A DNA stretch of 64,000 nucleotides from Pestalotiopsis fici W106-1 (Eukaryota; Ascomycota; Sordariomycetes; Amphisphaeriales; Sporocadaceae), in contig NW_006917093.1 in NCBI RefSeq assembly GCF_000516985.1, forward strand, positions 3,782,001 through 3,846,000, given 5' to 3'. The translations under genes were made by a program, and so were the position numbers. Position 1 is the first letter of the stretch. Every line of letters begins with the position of its first letter. The notes beneath the pieces are model-generated. The model made no database searches, was not told the DNA's origin, and was given only the letters and a program-made list of their open reading frames with translations. Below, piece by piece: positions 19,451 to 30,616 of this stretch.

Positions 19451-22400
19451 CTAGGCTATAGGGTTATTCATCTCATCGCTGTCCACCGCGGAAGAGTTTG
19501 GACTATTTGGCACTTCGTTCATGGTATGTACATCATTCGTCAGCAATTCCCAACCTCTGCCCCCTGTCTTCATGACGAGATGGGGATTTATATCTGCAGA
19601 AAAGTACTTCTCCCGTCGCGTACTGGCTCGAGTACCGCCTTCCAGCGCAGAATAAGCACTACGCGTCGAGCGCATTCGTTTCTTCGGTTTGCCGCCCTCG
19701 CTAAGCAGATTACTCCGTAGTAATCGTTCCGTTTGGAGCCGCTGGTCATAAGCGACAATGCTACGCACATAAGGCGCCACATCCAGTGTAATCATCTTCA
19801 TGGTACGGTCGAATACAGACGGGTCAAGATGACCAGAAGACTGGCCCAAAGACTTATCGGAAACGGCAATAGGATCAAAGGCCATACTGTAGTCGAGTCG
19901 AGTGATGCCAGACAGGGAAGCGAGTTTACCAATGTTAGCTCTGATCTTATTGATGGCTGAGTTTTCGTCGAGTTGGGAATGCTCAGAATGACCAGTGAGA
20001 TTGGTATTTGGCAGTTGTGAGCTAGCGAAGCTCCTGATGCTCGTAGCCATATCGAATGTCGCAGTATTATATCTGCTCAGCAATGGGGCGTCTATAGGTT
20101 GCAGACCGATGATGAAGTCGTCTTTGGTCTTAATTGCAGAAGGCGGCAATGTGGGATCCAAAGAGACTTGATTCAGACTTGACAAGGCACCTTGTGAGAT
20201 GATGTCTGCTGCACTGAACGACTCATAAAAAGAGTCTGCGGCGTCGAGAAGGGCGATACGATCTCCACGTGAGACGTGCGTGGTGTTTGGCATCATTACC
20301 TGCTCCAGATCGTTCAAGCAACATTGATCCTCGCTTGTATCAAGTCCCCAGCTCTCCCAGACCTGTCGAGTGATCTCGTCTTGTACATATCGGATGGGTA
20401 AGTTGCTGACTGGATCCCGACCGAGCCAGCCCATCCCCGTCCGGTATGTATCCGAACTGACCACCCGAATCCGATCCCCACGCTCATCGAGATCAGACCC
20501 CTTGGGCCATTTTCGGTAAAACCACCCAAAACCTCCTTTGGGATCACCGACCCCGATCTGGCACCAATAATTCAACTCGCTAATAGAAGCACGCAGGTCG
20601 TTCCTACGCGACTCGTACAGAGCTTGGACGGCATCCCGACTCAGCGCATGCCCTTCGTTGGCCGCGATCAGGAGTAAGTGATCAACAGCGAGATCTGTCG
20701 GGGCGGCACTGAACCGAAAAATACCATGTAGAGCAAGGTTTTGCAGTGGCACCAGGAACTCATTGTTACAAGTCATGATGAATGGGCGTTTGGACTGGGC
20801 CATGAGCCCGATAACGGTAGCCCAAAATTGTTTGTCCTCCTCGTAGAGGATATCGACCTCTTCAAGCAAAATCAGAGATTGCTTCTGAGCCTTGTTGGAT
20901 GTCTTCCTCGGGGGTTCTGATTCGCCCTTGGGCTTTACTTCGGCTTTGGCTTTGGGTTCAACCTTTGGCTTGAAGAAGGCCGTCATCATGCCTTGTTTAC
21001 CGGTCGAGATTTCACGGGCGACATCGTCCTCATTAATAGCATCGTCGAGCTTCGCTGCTTCCTGCTTATGAGAGACCTGGTGGTTTCGAGTCATGTCGCC
21101 AATTTTCTCAACAATGTCTTTGCCATTCCTTCGCGATCCTGGACTTATCTCAAACACCTCAAAGTCAAGTTCTTTGGCGATTGCGTATACCGTTGCCGAT
21201 TTGCCACTGCCATGAGGTCCGCTGAGTAGGACAGAATTCATAAACCTCACAACCTTCGTTGAAGTAGGTCGCACGACAGTCCTCCTTGAGCTCCCATGGC
21301 TATGCTGGGGCAGCCATGCTGATTCATCATCGGATTCTTCATTCATCAACAAGTCTTCTTCGTCGCTTGATACGATAAAGTTATCAAGCTTCTTCCGCCT
21401 CTTCTTTTTCGCAGGGCCCGACTTAGCATTTGCAGTGCCATTGTCTGATGAGCCTGTATCTACGGTTTGAACCTTCAGAGTTTGAAGCCAGTCTCGGAGA
21501 AGCTCAGCCTCTTTGCCGCCCTGAAGCACCTCACTTGCTGATGTGGGACAGTACTTCTGCGTCCAGGCAATATTCTCGCAGGTTGACCGGTCGAATGCAG
21601 TCAAAGATCTTGACAGGGAATCAAAGCCGTTCAAAATAGCAGGATGCGCTTGAGTCCGATCTCCTGATTCCAGGGTTCGTAGCTCTGATCTTAATCTTTC
21701 TTGAAGTCTCTTGCCACTTTCAAAATGACGACCTGGCAAACGGAGTGTTGGCGGTGGAGGAAGAAAATCATCGCTATTGAGCAATTTTACCTCTTCCGCC
21801 AGCTTTGCTAATTCGAGCCTCTTCTCAACAGCCCGCATGACTGATTCGGTTGCCGAAAACTCAATCTCACGACCCTTGGCTTTTCTACCTCCAGAGTCCA
21901 TTCGGCGGGATGCAATAGGCCAAAACGGATTTGTATCACGCTCATCGCCATGAATGTGAACCATGCCTTTCCATGGCCATGCTGCCTGTTGAGCACCAGG
22001 GAACTTGGTACCACCAGACTTCGGACCGAATTGCGGGAAATTGAACTTTGTGGGTTTTTGGCGTATTTGTTTTGGTGAACATGGGGTGGACGTGAAGATG
22101 GATTGTTTTTTCGATGGGGATTTTGGCAGCTCTTTCGCAGTTGTAGTTGTCACAGTTGTCTTGGATTTAGAATTGAAGAATGGATGAGCAGCCTTGGCTG
22201 CCTTGAGCGTCTGATCCTTCTTCAAAGAGCGTTTGCTGGGCGCTTCTTGACTAGGAGCCGAACTGCTCTGTTCTCCCGATAATTGAGATGCAACAAGCTT
22301 GCTGTTCTTGGCAGAGATATACCTCACGCCACTGAATATCTCTTCGATCTTTTCCGCGATTCGGGTACGGGCAGCGTCATCGTGACCATATCGGATATGT

Positions 22401-23080
22401 ACTAACAAGCTTGTCCCTTTCTTGGACCTCCTGGGTCGAGCTGCAGGTATTTGATCTGGTACCGATTCGTCCATGTTCTGCGCTTTCGATTTGGGCGGAG
22501 AACCGATGGTTCCGGTTTTGGGATTGAACTTCAAGAGTTTCTTTGGTTTTGATTCTTGTGATGGTTTGTCGGAAATGGAAGTCTCAGCCGGTTGTGCATC
22601 CACAGCTGCTGAAGGCGGTTGAGCTTGTGGGACTGGTTGTGCAGAATGCAGCATCTTGGAATGTGTGTCTGTTTGTAGTGTACCATCATTGCAAGGCTCG
22701 CCTTGGACTTCGGGTTTCTTGTGCGTAGCATCGTTCTTCTGGCCAAAGTGCTCGGCGATGTTGATACCCTCTGCTACTTTCGGCTTCGTCTTCCCTTTCG
22801 GACGTCCTCGTTTGCGTTGCGGCTTAGACTCTTCAGGCTCTGCGTCAGAGTCGGTCTTACGTCGCTTGGTCCGTCCTTGCGCAGGCTCATTGTCGTCGAG
22901 AATGTTTATAGATGCATCCGCCCTAGCAGAAAGCTTGTCGGAGCCAGGACTGCAGGACGGATCTGGGGTAACAGGTAATGCTATAGCTGAGACGGGTATC
23001 GATGGAGCAGTGTTCTTTGTCGCTGAAAAGAAGGGGTGAATTTTTTTGGCATCTGCATCAGCTTCACCCGTGCCGTCCAT
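19451..23080 (-). CDS. elg1: ELG1/ATAD5-like AAA+ PCNA unloader
   Basis: This intronless frame of 1209 residues encodes the large subunit of the ELG1 replication factor C-like complex, which removes PCNA from DNA after replication and helps keep telomere length and genome stability. The AAA+ core is clear: Walker A SGPHGSGKSAT near residue 620 and a Walker B-like LILLEEVD near residue 737. RRNDLRASISELNYWCQ resembles the RFC-type helical region. The N-terminal 400 residues are basic and disordered. They contain IHPFF at residues 14-18 and a second HPFF near residue 298, which resemble degenerate PCNA-binding (PIP) motifs. It is nuclear. It shares a 637-bp divergent promoter with the Utp8-like gene. 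Confidence 0.88.
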   Translation of the reverse strand: MDGTGEADADAKKIHPFFSATKNTAPSIPVSAIALPVTPDPSCSPGSDKLSARADASINILDDNEPAQGRTKRRKTDSDAEPEESKPQRKRGRPKGKTKPKVAEGINIAEHFGQKNDATHKKPEVQGEPCNDGTLQTDTHSKMLHSAQPVPQAQPPSAAVDAQPAETSISDKPSQESKPKKLLKFNPKTGTIGSPPKSKAQNMDESVPDQIPAARPRRSKKGTSLLVHIRYGHDDAARTRIAEKIEEIFSGVRYISAKNSKLVASQLSGEQSSSAPSQEAPSKRSLKKDQTLKAAKAAHPFFNSKSKTTVTTTTAKELPKSPSKKQSIFTSTPCSPKQIRQKPTKFNFPQFGPKSGGTKFPGAQQAAWPWKGMVHIHGDERDTNPFWPIASRRMDSGGRKAKGREIEFSATESVMRAVEKRLELAKLAEEVKLLNSDDFLPPPPTLRLPGRHFESGKRLQERLRSELRTLESGDRTQAHPAILNGFDSLSRSLTAFDRSTCENIAWTQKYCPTSASEVLQGGKEAELLRDWLQTLKVQTVDTGSSDNGTANAKSGPAKKKRRKKLDNFIVSSDEEDLLMNEESDDESAWLPQHSHGSSRRTVVRPTSTKVVRFMNSVLLSGPHGSGKSATVYAIAKELDFEVFEISPGSRRNGKDIVEKIGDMTRNHQVSHKQEAAKLDDAINEDDVAREISTGKQGMMTAFFKPKVEPKAKAEVKPKGESEPPRKTSNKAQKQSLILLEEVDILYEEDKQFWATVIGLMAQSKRPFIMTCNNEFLVPLQNLALHGIFRFSAAPTDLAVDHLLLIAANEGHALSRDAVQALYESRRNDLRASISELNYWCQIGVGDPKGGFGWFYRKWPKGSDLDERGDRIRVVSSDTYRTGMGWLGRDPVSNLPIRYVQDEITRQVWESWGLDTSEDQCCLNDLEQVMMPNTTHVSRGDRIALLDAADSFYESFSAADIISQGALSSLNQVSLDPTLPPSAIKTKDDFIIGLQPIDAPLLSRYNTATFDMATSIRSFASSQLPNTNLTGHSEHSQLDENSAINKIRANIGKLASLSGITRLDYSMAFDPIAVSDKSLGQSSGHLDPSVFDRTMKMITLDVAPYVRSIVAYDQRLQTERLLRSNLLSEGGKPKKRMRSTRSAYSALEGGTRASTRREKYFSADINPHLVMKTGGRGWELLTNDVHTMNEVPNSPNSSAVDSDEMNNPIA

Positions 23081-23717
23081 AGTGCTGCACTGCGTCTACA
23101 GAGTAGAACACACGGGAATCACGGGTTGGTGCAAATTGATATGCGTATCGCCATGTATGTCGGGGGCGTTAAGCGTATACGCGTGATTGACAAAATTATT
23201 TTTTTCCTTCTTGAAAGAAATAGTAAAATAGATCAAAGTGGTAAGAAATCACTTGGGTGTTGCTTCTATAACTCTGTGGAATTTCACTTTGGCAGTTGTC
23301 ATGACAAGATAGAAGGTACGCCTGAGGCGCGTCTCACTATGCGCTCAGTCGCGACCTCGTCATTCAACCGCGACTGCCCGCCTACATGCAATTAATTAGC
23401 AAGCTTAGCGTACCTGAGGTACTGATCAGGGTACGTACTCGTCAACTCTACGTAGCTCCACTACATAACTCTGGACGCTGCTTACATAAATTCAACTCAG
23501 GCTAACGGGTGGACTGGGTGGGGCGCAGATGTGACCAATTGGCTTTCGCCCCAGATCAATGCCCCACCAACCGGTGCTTGTGTCGCTTTTCACCGACCGA
23601 TTTTTTTCTGAAGCTCGGAAAAAAAAAAGTTGAACAGCCACGCGAGCAGCCGACAGGATTGTGAAGTAGTGACTATATTACTTTGCACAACGTCGCAATC
23701 CCACAGTTCATGTCACG
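23081..23717. other. Divergent promoter, ELG1 / Utp8-like
   Basis: This 637-bp region separates two oppositely oriented starts and must carry both promoters. I see no coding sequence. A poly-A run at 23619-23628 lies about 90 nt before the plus-strand ATG. Confidence 0.55.
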
Positions 23718-26528
23718 ATGGCTTCAAACTTCCATGTACAGAAGCCCTACGTGCTTACAACGTTGCCGAGGCCATTGGACCCAAAGACAGGCCGCTATGT
23801 CGTTGGCGAGGTGTATGGAACTGCTGAAGGTTCGCGGAAACGCAAGCGCTCCGAGGTGACGGTGGGAATTGATGGAGAGGCTGTCAACATTTACAATGTA
23901 TGGGTGTCCTTGACCATGTGATTCTCTGTGACATCTACTAAATCTCTCTAGGTATCATCTGCGCGGCTTGTCACTTCGTATCCAATTCCTCCTCAGTCGG
24001 CCTTCACTTGCTCCCCATGCTCGCTGCGCCGGAGAATTCCCAACAGCAAAGATATTGCGCGTTATACGTACGCAGCTACCGCTGACCCCTCAACAAAGGT
24101 TACTCTATTCAAAGACGTAGTCGAGTCTTCCGGAAAGACCACATCTTCGACCAAGACCTTCACTCTACCCTCGTCGAAGCGAGTTGTTTATCTGGCAGCA
24201 CGTCTCACCGATTCGAAAGGATCGGAAGCGCAAGAGTCTTCTGGCGACGAGGTCATTCTGGTCCAGGAAGATGGAGAAATCATCGGTCTGGACGGCGAGG
24301 TGCTGAAACAAAAATGGAAGACCAGCCCAGCCATCCTGCACCAGGATCTTGCTTTCGGCTCAAAGTCAGGCTTCCGTGTTGAGACGTGTATGTCGGCTCG
24401 TGCTTCGGAAGTTATTGATGGCATATTCAAGGGCAACCGTGATGCCCTTAGCTCCGTCGCCAACCACGCGCAGGGCAATATTGATGCAGACATACTGCTA
24501 GTCGTTTCCAGTCTTGAAACAGACGGCCGACGGATGCGTCACTTGCATCTCCTGGGCCCTATCTCGCAGTCCCAAGGACTCGCGCAGTCCAACAATGGTC
24601 TTGTGCAGCTTCATGTTGTTCCCTTGGCTACTCCGACGGACAAGGTCCCGACTTCGTCACAGTACCGTCTCGATGTGCGCTCTGGCACTCTCACTGAGCT
24701 TGCCGACGGCTCTCTTACTGTCCATGACTTGACAGCCAGCATTCCTAGAGTGAGCTCCCAAATGGATCTCGGTTACGCAACTTCTTTCGTGAGGCTATCC
24801 AAGACATCTATTCTTGCCTCGAGTGAGAGCTTGCTCAGTGTATACAACCCTCAATATCGATCATTACAAAGCAGTGCGACCACAGAGCTGGAGAGCCACG
24901 CTGAACCAGAAACATCCAAACTAGCAAGCTGTGACCTCGTCGCCTACTTTTCGAAATTGGAGCTGGCTATTGGTATCAGTGGGCCTCAACTTCTGGCCAT
25001 TCAACTTGAAGCCCCGAAGTTCCGCACGAAGCGGAGGGCCGAAGGACTCCTGATCGACTCCATTGGCTGTGGAATCCCAGACTCGAAGCGCGTGGCTACC
25101 GAGCTCACAAAGCGACCTGCCGGCTCTTCGGCCTTTGCAAATTACCTGCCCGGCTCCGTCTTTGGAGACTACCTAGGTGCTTGGACCAAGGATGTGCAAA
25201 AAGCCGACGAGCTGCTTGACGGCGATGCAATCCATGAATTTGAAGACTTGCTTGCTCAAAAGTTTGGCCTGTCTCTCAAGGACTCGTCACTCACGAATGG
25301 GGCAAAGCAAACGAACGGGGAAATCCAGTCCGCCCCTGAATGGGTGTGGCCGAAAGACATGACCAAGTTCCCGCGAGTTGATAAGCGTTGGATTGTGTAC
25401 GCCATTAGCAGAGCATTTCAATGGAGCCAGGCACAGGGAGAGGATAACGCTGCTCCACGTCTCGTATACGTCTTGCCAGACACGAATGTCTTGACTTACC
25501 TTGCGGCTGCTGGGCATCTCACAATCTCAAATGTCAAATCCGCCTTGCGGGAGGATATATCTGGAGTTGAAAACATTGATCAGGTGTTGGCTAGCGAATT
25601 GGTTGCACGAATTGCCGAGCTGAACCCTACCTTTGAGCTCCTGACCTGCTATTTGCGGGCGACCGCCCTTGGCCCCGTAGAACTGCTTCTCGCTGTTCGG
25701 TGTATGAGCACCTTGGACGCTATCCGGGATCAAGCGCAATCGGCACCCAAGATGCTAATGGATAGCACTGCGGAAGGGGCCGCAGGAACTGAGGACATCA
25801 ACCAAGAGCTAGATCATCTCGAGGAAGAGGTGCTCAAGGCTGAGTCGATCTTGAGAGGCAATGCAGGTATCCGCGAGGAAGGGCTCAGCGTAGCATTTGC
25901 AAAACTGGGCAACTGCCCGGCATCATCAATGATCAAAGCACTGCAGGCAACCCTCAAACCAAAAGAGATCATGGACCTTATCTTGCAGCTGCGCATCGAG
26001 CTGTACAAGGGTGCCTGGACCTCTCGCTATGTAGAAGACAATACCGACTACGACGAGGACGCTGACCTGAACCCGCCCCCGGATGGCAGCATCAAGCTCA
26101 TTGCTGATCTCCTCAGCCGTTGCGTCGACGCCATTGGCCTTAGTGGCTGGCTGCTCAACGACTCTACAATCTCCCTTGGCGAAGCGGGCGATGTTATTGC
26201 CGCTTTAACCTTGGAGGTTTCCACGGCCTTGGAGGGCCTAGAGGAAGCAACCTACCTCAAGGGCGTCGTGGGCGAGGCCGTCAGGTACTGTGAGGCTGCC
26301 CAAAAGGAGGCCAACACCAAGCAGAGGTTTGATCTGGCCAAGCCCATCAGCCTCCAGGTCAAGGAACCCGGCTCAGAAGCCCTGCCCCTAGGACTCAAGG
26401 TCAAGGGTCGCATCGAAAAGTCAAAGATTGCCAGTGGTGGTGAGATTGTGCAGAGAAGCACACGTGAAAAGGGTCACCTCCGGAGTCAGCAGGTGGGGCA
26501 GTACTCGTTGGAGAGGATTGCTATCTAA
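23718..26528 (+). CDS. Utp8-like small-subunit processome protein
   Basis: Two exons (23718-23897, 23952-26528; intron 54 nt, phase 0) give 918 residues. The first half looks like a beta-propeller: short beta-rich blocks such as VNIYNVSSARLVTSYPIPPQ and the Cys-containing FTCSPCSLRRR. The second half is helical, with acidic stretches. This is the layout of fungal Utp8, a t-UTP component that links RNA polymerase I transcription to early 18S rRNA processing in the nucleolus and that in yeast also takes part in tRNA export. The assignment rests on the N-terminal pattern and the overall layout, not on a catalytic motif, so another propeller protein of ribosome biogenesis remains possible. The basic tail (SKIASGG...STREKGHLRSQQ) fits a nucleolar protein. 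Confidence 0.65.
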
Positions 26529-28167
26529 CAGGCCTGCTTCCTTCTGTTTAGAGGCGTCGGTGGGCGGAATAAGAGAAAGAAGAAAAGCATGTGTTTTTTT
26601 TTGCAAGTATAGCGGATTTCAAAGAGATCAAGCGAAGCTACTACCATGGATAGAGAGCGTGTGTATGCCTTGCAGAAAGACTGCAGCCATGGAGGGTGTC
26701 TCAAGTAGGCAGTGAAATAAAAACTGTCCAATCAAGTACCGGAATTGATCCGTTTTGGAGCCGCATCGCCGGAGTGACTAAATGCAGCCACCGAGGTGAG
26801 CTTTTGGCGTGCAGCTCAGCTGACACAAATGCACTCTGGTTTGCTTCATGCCCGTTGTGCATATCAAGTGCGATATGATCGGAACTCTAGATGTGGAGGC
26901 AGGAAGCCAAAGTGCATTTGTCTTGTTGCTTGTTTCGGTCGCCCGGTTTTCCTCGGGTCGGTATAGACTAATCAATTCTCCAGTCCAACTATTGCACCTT
27001 TTGTTTCGTATCCTTCAAGTACCTTTCGAGTCACTCGCGATTCGTCCAATCCGCTCTCGTGTATTTTCTAGAACGCCCCAAGAACCCAGGCTATACTACA
27101 TTATGTCGACTACTTCTGCAAAGCAGTTGCTCCTACTCAGCCTCCAACCACACACATCTCGCCCAAGCTTCCCCCCTCTCCAAGCTACCTACCCTATTGC
27201 AACCCACTCGCTCGGGTTGACTCACCTCAACATGCAGACAGGACGAGGGGGGGAAACAAGCAAACGTTTTCCGGCGCGCCCCGCGATTCCGCTGTTCCAG
27301 AACACACAACAACATCGTCGGGGAAATTAGAAACTTTTGAGGCTCTGGTTATCGGTGGCTTCCCCTCCCTTCCGAGAGCCAGAAGTGCCCCCCTCCCCCA
27401 AAGGAAGCGGGGTAGAAGCTTTCCTGATTATTTTCTGGTTTGATACGCATTCCTCCGCCCAGTGGCAGTGTTTCCAGCCCATTGACCGGACAGAGATGAG
27501 GAGTGAGGCATATCTTGTGGGAATGTTGGGGAGCATGGGAGAAGGTGTGGGTGAAGTTTCTGCATATTGGTAGGTCAGCGTAGTTGCATGTGTAAGTTGA
27601 AAATGAAACTTCATGATGTTGCGAGGCTATGGCATTGTCAGCTTGTTAAGTCGAACATGGCCGAGGGTAGGCATCATTTGTAGGCATCTTTACTGTCAGA
27701 CGGCTAGCAATATGGAAGTCTGAGCATTTGTGAAAGCAATAGTCATCATCCTCCAGTGAAGCAAGTTTAAAGCCTCTAGAAATAGGTCTCTTGAAATTCT
27801 CATAGTCATACATCTTTATCGTATATTGAAATGATCATACAGCTCGTGGCGTAAAAAATGGGTATCAAACTCCGCCATATAGATACATAATCTGACAAAC
27901 AGCCCCCGGACTTGATGTGGCTAAATTATAAAATGTAAAGGCAAATTGTGCTTCTCCGGACCGACATATGATATCTTACAAACGAAAGTAGTAGAGCACA
28001 AACATGGCTCATACCAGCGGAACTCCAGTACCTTGCCCTCCAATAAACATGCTTCGTTTGAGTATATGAGGTATTGACAGTTGAGGGTGCTCATCCGTCT
28101 CTCATCATAGAAGTATGCAACCTCGGCTATATCGATACCAATTGGCACTGCAGCAACAGTGCGTAGT
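26529..28167. other. Convergent intergenic region
   Basis: About 1.6 kb lie between the 3' ends of the Utp8-like gene and the RD-rich gene. A 160-codon plus-strand frame at 26848-27330 has no recognisable domain and mixed composition. I do not call a gene. Confidence 0.45.
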
Positions 28168-30616
28168 TTAGAATCCAGAGGCGGCCTCGGCCAAGACACC
28201 AAGTAGACTGGCTGCAGCACCACCAATGCCGACAGCGCGCAGTGTTTCGCTTCGCACTCGTTTCTTGATGGACCGATCGTCGCTTCGGTCGCCTTCGTCT
28301 CTGTATCGATCACGATCATCCCTTCGATGCCTTCTTGAGTAGTCGTCCTGATCGCGATCTCGTCGGCGACTGCCTTCGTGGTGTCGGTGGTGTCTTCTGC
28401 TATCGTCATCGCGATCCCTTTCGCGTTGCTTGTCCCGCTCCTTGTCACGATAACGATCGTTCCGATCATCGTAGCTTCGTGGAGCGTGACGATCACGATC
28501 TGAGCCGGCACGGTGCCTTCTTTCTGAGCGCTCAGCATGGCGAGGGACAGAGCGAGGTGAAGCACTATCCAACACCTTGGGCTCTGGATCAAATCGCACG
28601 TGGGGATCATCGTTCTTGTTCTTCAGGATAGGCTTGGGCATGACCGTAGCCGAGGGGCTATGGCTGTTTTCCTTCTCCTTTTCGGGTGAGGGCACAATGA
28701 AGGGATAAACCTTGGTTCCCTTCTCCTCATAATCGTATTTGTCAGCTCTCTCCTCAGAGCTGTTTTGCTGACCTCGCGTGCGATGGCGCGGGATATCCTC
28801 CTCTGATTCCTCATCGGAAGTATCATAGAGGTCTGTAGAAGAAGCAGAGAACTCGCTGTTTGCACGGTACCGGCCGTGACTATCAGCGTCTTTGTTTTGT
28901 GCTTCCACATCCCAGTTTTTATACTTGTCGGGGTGGTAGCGGTCCTTGCCATCGTGAGTCCCACGCTGGTGGAATCTATGTCGGCTCTTTCGAACCTCTG
29001 CGCTCCGCCTTGCAAATTCACTGATCTCTTCCTTTGTAAAAACGCCCAGGATAGCAACAAAGTCGGGCCGTGCTTCATACCTGACACCAGCTTCGTTGAG
29101 TACTACGGGGGATATCAACTGACGCCTGACTCTGGTCCATTGTGCATCGAGCGGAATGTCGCGTCCTTGAGAATCCGGTGCAAGGCGAGCGTAGCGTTGA
29201 GGCTGACCGTGAGCACCCGGTAAAAGAGCCGTAGAGCCAGGAATAGCTGGGGCTGATATAGAGTTTGAGTGCAGTAATGGCGGTGGCGAGCTACCATATG
29301 GTGGCGGCGGATATGCCGGGACGAATCTTGGTGACAATCCATACTCATCCACGGCAGGCAAGCCTGGAGAAGTAAGTAGTCCACCGTTCGGAGGGGCCTC
29401 GAGGAAGCGACTCTGGGGGGATGCAGACAGAGCCGGATCCTGAGCAAAGTTGGGTGGATATCCAGGAGGCGGCAACTGTAAGTGCATATTGTCCATGGCA
29501 ATGGCCAGATCTGCTTGTCGTTTGTCCAGCGCCATGAGATCCCTGGTTGAAATCACTAGAGCCATGTTGTTGTCCATGGAGTCACCGTCTTCAGAAGACT
29601 GCGCGTCATAAGACAAGTTGGTAGTGTCCTTTGGTAGACTTGAAGGGTATGGGAGGTAATGATCCGGATACGATCGCTCCGTCTTTACTGAAGGGGCAAA
29701 CTTCTCGTTTTCTACGATTGGTAGCATCTCCTTGCGGCTATATCCACCTCTAGCGTCAAGAGGATATGGAGTGCTGCGTTGAGCATCATTGGTGGGCGTG
29801 TATGCCTCGAGAAATCCACGCACGGTTGGTGTCTTCCCGCCGGAGAGTACGCTCTGCTCATCAAGTTGACGTATATATGCCCTAAGGACATCCTGTGCAG
29901 TAGAATGAGTGAATAGGCCTAGGTAGCGTTTACGATAGAGTGAGGTAGTAACATACCTGGTGCTTTCTCAAAACATCCTTGGAGTAACCTGCCCTCTCCA
30001 GCTCGTTTCTAAATTGGAGCCAGAGCTCATCCTCGCCCTCACCAAGGGATGAGTCCCTGCGCTGGATTATCCTCGAGGCGATGGCGTCGACTTGATCCTT
30101 GATCGGCTCTAGATTTGCGTTGCTGGTGTCCACAATATGGTGGGACTTTGAAGGGTTATGAAGCTGTACAGTATCGAGGAACATGTCGATATTCAACTTT
30201 TGGTTTTCGAGCTTGGTGCGAACCAAAGCGACCATGTCTCGTTCCCTGGCGCCGAGGTGCCTCTCGTCCGAGGGTCTGCGATGGTCCTCACCCTCGCTCC
30301 CGCTACTAGTGGCACCATATTTCTCCAGAATTGTATCGAGCTGTTTCAAGGTAAACTCGCAGTCCTCGACAATAGGCGTTAGCTGTCTGACGTAGACAGG
30401 ACTCTGGTCCGAATTGAGTAGAGAGCCCGGATCTTCGGCCTCGACTTTCAGGTGTTTCAAAACAGTGTGAACACTGCGCACCACGGTAGCAACGTCTACA
30501 AAGTCCGCACCGGCATTTCGTGCTCTTCGATATAGGCGGATAGCAAAGGTATCCACGTCTTCAATGCGCGCAGCTGGCACGGCAGTAACGGCTGGTGGGA
30601 CGTTGTTAGTCGTCAT
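28168..30616 (-). CDS. Large RD/RE-rich protein, unknown function
   Basis: Two exons on the minus strand (30616-29957 and 29892-28168; intron GTATGT...CACAG, 64 nt) give 794 residues. The first 220 residues are mostly helical (DTFAIRLYRRARNAGADFVDVATVVRS) and resemble N-terminal domains of fungus-specific proteins. The middle is Pro-, Ser- and acid-rich. The C-terminal third has many Arg-Asp/Arg-Glu dipeptides and His runs. The protein ends in a small hydrophobic Gly/Ala segment (VGIGGAAASLLGVLAEAA) resembling a glycine zipper. Charged RD repeats occur in RNA-binding and chromatin proteins, but I cannot name a function. About 4.3 kb upstream is gene-free. Confidence 0.8.

Noticed and set aside
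26848..27330. 160-codon plus-strand frame after the Utp8-like gene
   Set aside because: The composition changes along its length and ends in Pro/Ser/Thr low complexity; no domain.
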